Assembly (NCBI RefSeq): GCF_023008585.1
Contig: NZ_CP095390.1
Span: 2,976,001 to 3,040,000 of the forward strand
Length of the DNA: 64,000 nt
Direction of reading: 5' to 3'
From: Natribaculum breve
GTDB taxonomy: Archaea; Halobacteriota; Halobacteria; Halobacteriales; Natrialbaceae
This document shows positions 59,852 through 64,000 of the stretch, piece after piece. Each line of letters starts with the position of its first letter. Position 1 is the first letter of the stretch. Below the pieces are notes generated by a model. The model made no database searches. It saw only the letters and a program-made list of their open reading frames with translations, and was not told the DNA's origin. The position numbers were made by a program, and so were the translations under genes.

Positions 59852-62548
59852 ATGGATCCGGCGCTCGGGCCTCCCGAAGCGATGGCGGACAGACGCGAGG
59901 AGCTCACGCCGATGATGCGCCAGTACTACGATCTCTGTGAGCGCTACGACGACGCGATCGTCCTCTTTCAGGTCGGCGACTTCTACGAGACATTCTGCGG
60001 CGCGGCCGAACGTACCGCTCGCCTGCTCGAACTCACCCTCACCAGCCGTGAGGACTCGACGGGCGAGTATCCGATGACCGGCATCCCGATCGACAACGCC
60101 GAGTCCTACGTCGAGGGGCTGCTCGAGGCGGGCTATCGGGTCGCGATCGCAGACCAGGTACAGGACCCCGCGGAGACGACCGGCGTGGTCGACCGGGCGG
60201 TCACGCGCGTAATCACGCCCGGGACGCTCACGGAGGACGAACTGCTCGCGAGCGACGACAACAACTTCGTGGCGGCGATCGCCCGCGGCGATGGATCCGC
60301 AGCGCGAGCCGGCGGCGACCGCGAGGACGAGGGGGACGAAATCGGGCTCGCCCTGCTCGACGTCTCGACGGGCGAGTTCCTCGCGACGAGTTCGACCTCG
60401 AGCGAGGCGATCACCGACGAGGTGAGCCGCTTCGCGCCCGCCGAGGCCGTCGTTGGCCCCGACGCCGCCGCCGAACTCGTCGGCGACGACTGCATGGTGA
60501 CGCCCTACGACGAGACGGCGTTCGACGCACAGCGGGCCGAGGAGACGGTCGCCGCCTACTTCGGCGATCCCGACGCCCTGCTCGCGAGTTCGGCGGAGAT
60601 CCGCGCCTGTGGGGCGCTCCTCTCGTACGCGGAGTACGTCCGCGGCGGCGTAGACGAGGACGGCGACGACGCCGACGACGCCGGTGACCGGCGACTCGAG
60701 TACCTCACGCACCTCACGCGGTACGACCCGCGGGAGTACCTGCTGCTCGACGCCGTCGCGTTGCGCAGCCTCGAGTTGTTCGAGCCGCGGTCGGTCCACG
60801 GCCACGAGGACGCCACGCTCGTCGGCGTCCTCGACGAGACCGCGAGCGCACTCGGCGGCCGAAAGCTCAAAGACTGGCTCCGCCGACCGTTGCTCGAGCC
60901 CGCGACGATCGAGGCCAGACTCGACGCCGTCGAGGAGCTGACGGCGGCGGTCCGGACCCGCGAGGAGCTTCACGAACTGCTGCGGGACGTCTACGACCTC
61001 GAGCGGCTCATCGGTCGCATCTCGCGCGAACGGGCGAACGCCCGCGACCTCCGGTCGCTTCGCGACACGCTCGCCGTCGTCCCCGACGTCCGCGAGCGAC
61101 TCGCGGACGCCGACGCCGACCGCCTGCGGGCACTGTACGACGCGCTCGACCCGCTGGCCGACGTCCGGGAGTTGATCGACGAGGCGATCGTGGCGGACCC
61201 ACCGATCGAGATAACCGAGGGCGGCATCGTCGCGGAGGGCTACGACGAGGACCTCGACGACCTCCGGGCGACCGCCCGCGCGGGCAAGCAGTGGATCGAC
61301 GACTTGGAGGAGCGCGAACGCGAGCGGACGGGTATCGACTCGCTGAAGGTCGGCTACAATTCGGTCCACGGCTACTACATCGAGGTGACGAACCCGAACC
61401 TCGAGGCCGTGCCCGACGACTACCAGCGCCGCCAGACGCTCAAAAACTCAGAGCGGTTCGTCACGCCGAAACTCAAGGAGCGCGAGGAGGAGATCGTCGG
61501 CGCGGAAGGGCGGGCCGACGAGCGCGAGTACGAACTCTTCCGTGAGGTTCGCCGGACCGTCGCGGACGAGGTCGAACGCGTCCAGTCGCTCGCGGACGCG
61601 CTGGCGACGGTCGACGCGCTCGTCTCGCTTTCGACCGTCGCCGCCCAGTACGATTACTGTCGGCCGACGGTCCTCGAGGACGGCCGAGAGATCCGGATCG
61701 AGGGCGGTCGCCACCCCGTCGTCGAGCGCACGCAGTCGTCGTTCGTGCCCAACGACGCCCGCTTCGACCGGGACCGTCGGCTCGCGGTCATCACGGGACC
61801 GAACATGTCCGGCAAGTCGACGTACATGCGCCAGGTGGCGCTGATCGTCCTGCTCGCACAGGTCGGGAGCTTCGTCCCCGCTCGAGCGGCGACCGTCGCG
61901 CCAGTCGATCGGATCTTCACCCGCGTCGGCGCGAGCGACGACATCGCCGGCGGCCGCTCGACGTTCATGGTCGAGATGGACGAACTCGCGACGATCCTCG
62001 AGGAAGCCGACGAGAACTCGCTGGTCCTGCTCGACGAGGTCGGACGGGGCACCTCGACGACCGACGGCCTGGCCATCGCGCAGGCGATCACCGAACACCT
62101 CCACGACGAGGTCGGGGCGACGACGCTCTTTGCCACGCACCACCATCCGCTGACCGAACTCGCCGACGACCTCGCGGCTGCACACACGTTGCACTTCGAG
62201 GCGGCCCGGGACGACGGCGAGGTCGTCTTCCGTCACGAGATCGAACCCGGTGCAGCCGAGGGCTCCTACGGCGTCGAGGTGGCGACCGCCGCGGGCGTCC
62301 CCGAGTCGGTCGTCGAGCGCGCTCGAGACCTCGTCGAGGCGAACGCGACGACCGACCTCGAAGAGACCTCGGCCGACGAACCGGCCGCGGACGGGGCGAC
62401 GACGGACCCGACGGCACCGACCACCGCCGACGGCGGCGACGACCTCACGGACGTCGCGGCAGAACTTCGCGCGCTCGAGATTGCCCACATGACGCCCGTC
62501 GAGGCGATGTCGGAGCTGGATCGGTTGAAGCGACTGCTCGAGGAGTGA
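59852..62548 (+). CDS. mutS: DNA mismatch repair protein MutS (MutS1)
   Basis: The 898-residue protein has the mismatch-recognition GDFYETF near residue 40, connector, lever and clamp domains, then the ATPase. Walker A is [10 protein letters not shown] (about 649-658), Walker [17 protein letters not shown] (about 722-737), and the closing [14 protein letters not shown]. An acidic linker of about 45 residues precedes the C-terminal dimerisation helix-turn-helix. It recognises base mismatches. In many haloarchaea mutL follows; here the next gene is nucS, convergent. An alternative start is ATG 59882. Confidence 0.95.
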   Translation: MDPALGPPEAMADRREELTPMMRQYYDLCERYDDAIVLFQVGDFYETFCGAAERTARLLELTLTSREDSTGEYPMTGIPIDNAESYVEGLLEAGYRVAIADQVQDPAETTGVVDRAVTRVITPGTLTEDELLASDDNNFVAAIARGDGSAARAGGDREDEGDEIGLALLDVSTGEFLATSSTSSEAITDEVSRFAPAEAVVGPDAAAELVGDDCMVTPYDETAFDAQRAEETVAAYFGDPDALLASSAEIRACGALLSYAEYVRGGVDEDGDDADDAGDRRLEYLTHLTRYDPREYLLLDAVALRSLELFEPRSVHGHEDATLVGVLDETASALGGRKLKDWLRRPLLEPATIEARLDAVEELTAAVRTREELHELLRDVYDLERLIGRISRERANARDLRSLRDTLAVVPDVRERLADADADRLRALYDALDPLADVRELIDEAIVADPPIEITEGGIVAEGYDEDLDDLRATARAGKQWIDDLEERERERTGIDSLKVGYNSVHGYYIEVTNPNLEAVPDDYQRRQTLKNSERFVTPKLKEREEEIVGAEGRADEREYELFREVRRTVADEVERVQSLADALATVDALVSLSTVAAQYDYCRPTVLEDGREIRIEGGRHPVVERTQSSFVPNDARFDRDRRLAVITGPNMSGKSTYMRQVALIVLLAQVGSFVPARAATVAPVDRIFTRVGASDDIAGGRSTFMVEMDELATILEEADENSLVLLDEVGRGTSTTDGLAIAQAITEHLHDEVGATTLFATHHHPLTELADDLAAAHTLHFEAARDDGEVVFRHEIEPGAAEGSYGVEVATAAGVPESVVERARDLVEANATTDLEETSADEPAADGATTDPTAPTTADGGDDLTDVAAELRALEIAHMTPVEAMSELDRLKRLLEE

Positions 62549-62571
62549 CTACCGCTTTCCTGCGACCCACT

Positions 62572-62652
62572 CGTACGGACCGCCGTCCGTCCCGCAGCGA
62601 CCCGTCCCGTCGGGCGGTCGCGGCGGCAAAGCGGGACAGCAGACCGTATCAG
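62572..62652. repeat. Palindromic intergenic element with ATACGG ends, copy 4
   Basis: This 81-base element between mutS and nucS starts CGTACGGACCGCCGTC and ends GGGACAGCAGACCGTATCAG. The ends are imperfect inverted repeats, as in copy 1. The right end contains the complement of the nucS stop codon (TGA at 62651-62649, reading TGATACGG). Confidence 0.65.
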
Positions 62653-63392
62653 CCGGTCGTCGGCTCGAGCGCGACGAACTCGAGGCCGTGCTCTTCGAGC
62701 AGCCGCTCTGCGCGGTCGGTCACGGACGGTGCGACCAGGATTCCACGGATGGCGGCGTCGGCGTGCAAGTCCCGCTCGAGCGCGTCGACGTACCGCCGAA
62801 GCTGGGAGACGGCGTCGGGGCCGACCCGGCGGCGCTTGAGTTCGACGACGACCGTCTTGCCGTCGCCGTCCTCGCCGTAGACGTCGACCGCACCCGCCGG
62901 CGTGTCGCGCTCGGTCGCCAGCGGCGTGAATCCGGGCTCGAGCAGGTCGGGATCCTCGAGGATCCGCTGGCGGAGGTCTTCTTCGGTGCCGACGAGCGCG
63001 AGGTCCTCGGGATCGGACATCTCGAACGTCGACACCTGGAACAGCCGTTCGAACGTGATCGACAGCCGCTCGTCGGGTGTCGAACGCAGGCTGCGGAGCC
63101 GGAGTTTCCCGTCCTCGAGCAGCGCCTCGTGCTCGCAGCCGGGCGGCTGCCAGTTGACCGGCTGCTGGCCCTCGTCGGTGTGGACCAGCGCCGCGCCGTC
63201 GGGTTTGAGCACGACGAGGCGGTCGCCGGCCTCGAGGCGACTCGATGCGCGGCCGTCGTAGTCGACGGTACAGCGACCGACGACGGTCACGAGCGCTTCC
63301 CTGGCGATCCCGTCGGCGATCGTCTCGTGGGCTACCTCCGGCGTCGGCTCCCGGTGGGTCACCGTCCGGGACTCCTGCTCGCGTACGTTCAC
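62649..63392 (-). CDS. nucS: Mismatch-specific endonuclease NucS (EndoMS)
   Basis: The 247-residue protein has an N-terminal DNA-binding/dimerisation domain and a C-terminal RecB-like nuclease core, GAVDVYGED (Asp170), VVVELKRRRV (Glu184, Lys186) and AVSQLRRYV (Gln197). This is the NucS/EndoMS arrangement that makes double-strand cuts at G-T and similar mismatches in Archaea and Actinobacteria. It is convergent with mutS, and the two genes share the palindromic element at their 3' ends. Confidence 0.93.
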   Translation of the reverse strand: MNVREQESRTVTHREPTPEVAHETIADGIAREALVTVVGRCTVDYDGRASSRLEAGDRLVVLKPDGAALVHTDEGQQPVNWQPPGCEHEALLEDGKLRLRSLRSTPDERLSITFERLFQVSTFEMSDPEDLALVGTEEDLRQRILEDPDLLEPGFTPLATERDTPAGAVDVYGEDGDGKTVVVELKRRRVGPDAVSQLRRYVDALERDLHADAAIRGILVAPSVTDRAERLLEEHGLEFVALEPTTG

Positions 63393-63471
63393 TGCTCTCT
63401 GGTAGTTGTCCTGCGAGTAAAAACGACGCGACCTGCGGGCGCAACCCGCGGCTCGGTCGGCTGGGGCCCGG

Positions 63472-63966
63472 CTATCGCCGCGTGGGATCGACCGCGAACG
63501 GGCTGTCCCGCTCGGTCCACGGCCAGCCGGGGATTCGCTCCTGGAAGCCCGCGGCCAGTGCCGCCTCGAGGTCGTCGACGCCCGCGTTCTCCTCGCTCGA
63601 GCCGTGGACGTTGACGTCCGCGTAGTGGAAGGTCGCCTCGCCGAGCGTCCGCAGGGGCTGGGTGCCGGCGATCGTCGCCGCGAGCTCCCGGCCCAGAATT
63701 TCGTCGACGATGAAGCCCGGATAGTCCCCGTCGACGTCCAGATCGCGCAAGATCGCGACCATCGCGGCGACGTTGACCGCGAGGTCGCCGTCGGCGAAGA
63801 CGGCGTCGACCTCCTCTAGGTACTGCGCTTCGGTGACGTGTGCGACGTCTGTGTCGAACGTCGCGCCGAGCTCGTCTCGGACGTCGTTTACGATCGGGAC
63901 GACGGCGTCTGCGCGGTCGGCTACCCAGTCGCGTTCCTCGGCGACGCGTGCCGGTGTGAGTCGCAT
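63472..63966 (-). CDS. Conserved haloarchaeal hypothetical protein
   Basis: A 164-residue soluble, acidic, mainly helical protein starting MRLTPARVAEERDWVADRAD, with YPGFIVDEILGRELAATIAG and FHYADVNVHGSS. No known catalytic or binding motif is visible. It is upstream of nucS on the same strand, with 79 bases between, so co-expression is possible but unproven. Function unknown. Confidence 0.6.
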   Translation of the reverse strand: MRLTPARVAEERDWVADRADAVVPIVNDVRDELGATFDTDVAHVTEAQYLEEVDAVFADGDLAVNVAAMVAILRDLDVDGDYPGFIVDEILGRELAATIAGTQPLRTLGEATFHYADVNVHGSSEENAGVDDLEAALAAGFQERIPGWPWTERDSPFAVDPTRR

Positions 63967-64000
63967 ACGACCCGTTCGCGGCGGTCGCCCCTCACTTTTG

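Overview
The window is chromosomal DNA from a haloarchaeon. The proteins are strongly acidic, GC content is high (roughly two thirds by eye), and many start codons lie about 26 to 30 bases downstream of a TATA-like box, which points to leaderless transcripts. Archaeal and haloarchaeal families are present: Lsm, L37e, Spt5, SecE, aMBF1, TiaS, Orc1/Cdc6, HTH_10 (Bat-type) regulators and a HalOD1 protein. A member of the Natrialbaceae is plausible but not proven. CTAG looks strongly avoided, as in other haloarchaea.

Layout. 1-6.7 kb: small proteins, a zinc metalloprotease homologue, an M42 aminopeptidase, the lsm-rpl37e pair, purF, a DUF420 membrane protein and tRNA-Leu(GAG). 6.8-12.4 kb: aMBF1, an AlaX-type editing protein, a gluconate-dehydratase-like enzyme, secE-spt5 and a DUF389 membrane protein. 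12.5-25 kb: PHP and Mut7-C proteins, the DUF5788-polX pair, an epimerase-like dehydrogenase, a GST-like reductase, a Na+/Ca2+ exchanger, an acyl-CoA ligase divergent from an enoyl-CoA hydratase, an orphan DNA methyltransferase and a TrkA-type protein. 25-27.5 kb: an orc1/cdc6 gene and a repeat-rich replication origin. 27.5-46 kb: an AzgA-like purine permease, glutaredoxin, aldehyde dehydrogenase, an archaeal HTH regulator, tiaS, a DRG-type GTPase, a large PAS/GAF/HTH_10 sensor-regulator, CinA, an aminotransferase, an ArsA/Get3 ATPase, glycerate kinase and an SDR enzyme. 46-64 kb: endonuclease V, an AN1-rhomboid protein, redox proteins (DCC, OsmC, a DyP-like Tat protein), lipoproteins, a MutS-like ATPase, a Gfo/Idh oxidoreductase, a decayed gvpJ-gvpM pair, mutS and nucS.

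The most notable structure is non-coding. The origin at about 25.2-27.2 kb carries five direct copies of an ORB-like box (AAACGTTTGAATGGGTGGTG and one variant), a seven-unit 21-22 bp array and a five-unit 19 bp array. Elsewhere there are several families of short intergenic elements: palindromes with ATACGG ends, two copies of a hairpin element resembling an IS200/IS605 right end, an 80 bp hairpin, and 26, 27 and 33 bp direct repeats. In at least seven cases the TGA stop codon of the neighbouring gene lies inside or exactly at the edge of such an element. A gas-vesicle gvpJ-gvpM remnant with at least two single-base frameshifts lies beside mutS, and mutS is followed by a convergent nucS instead of mutL.

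Functionally the window mixes core information processing, DNA repair (PolX, EndoV, MutS, MutS-like, NucS), central metabolism and redox homeostasis. There is no intact insertion sequence, provirus or CRISPR array.
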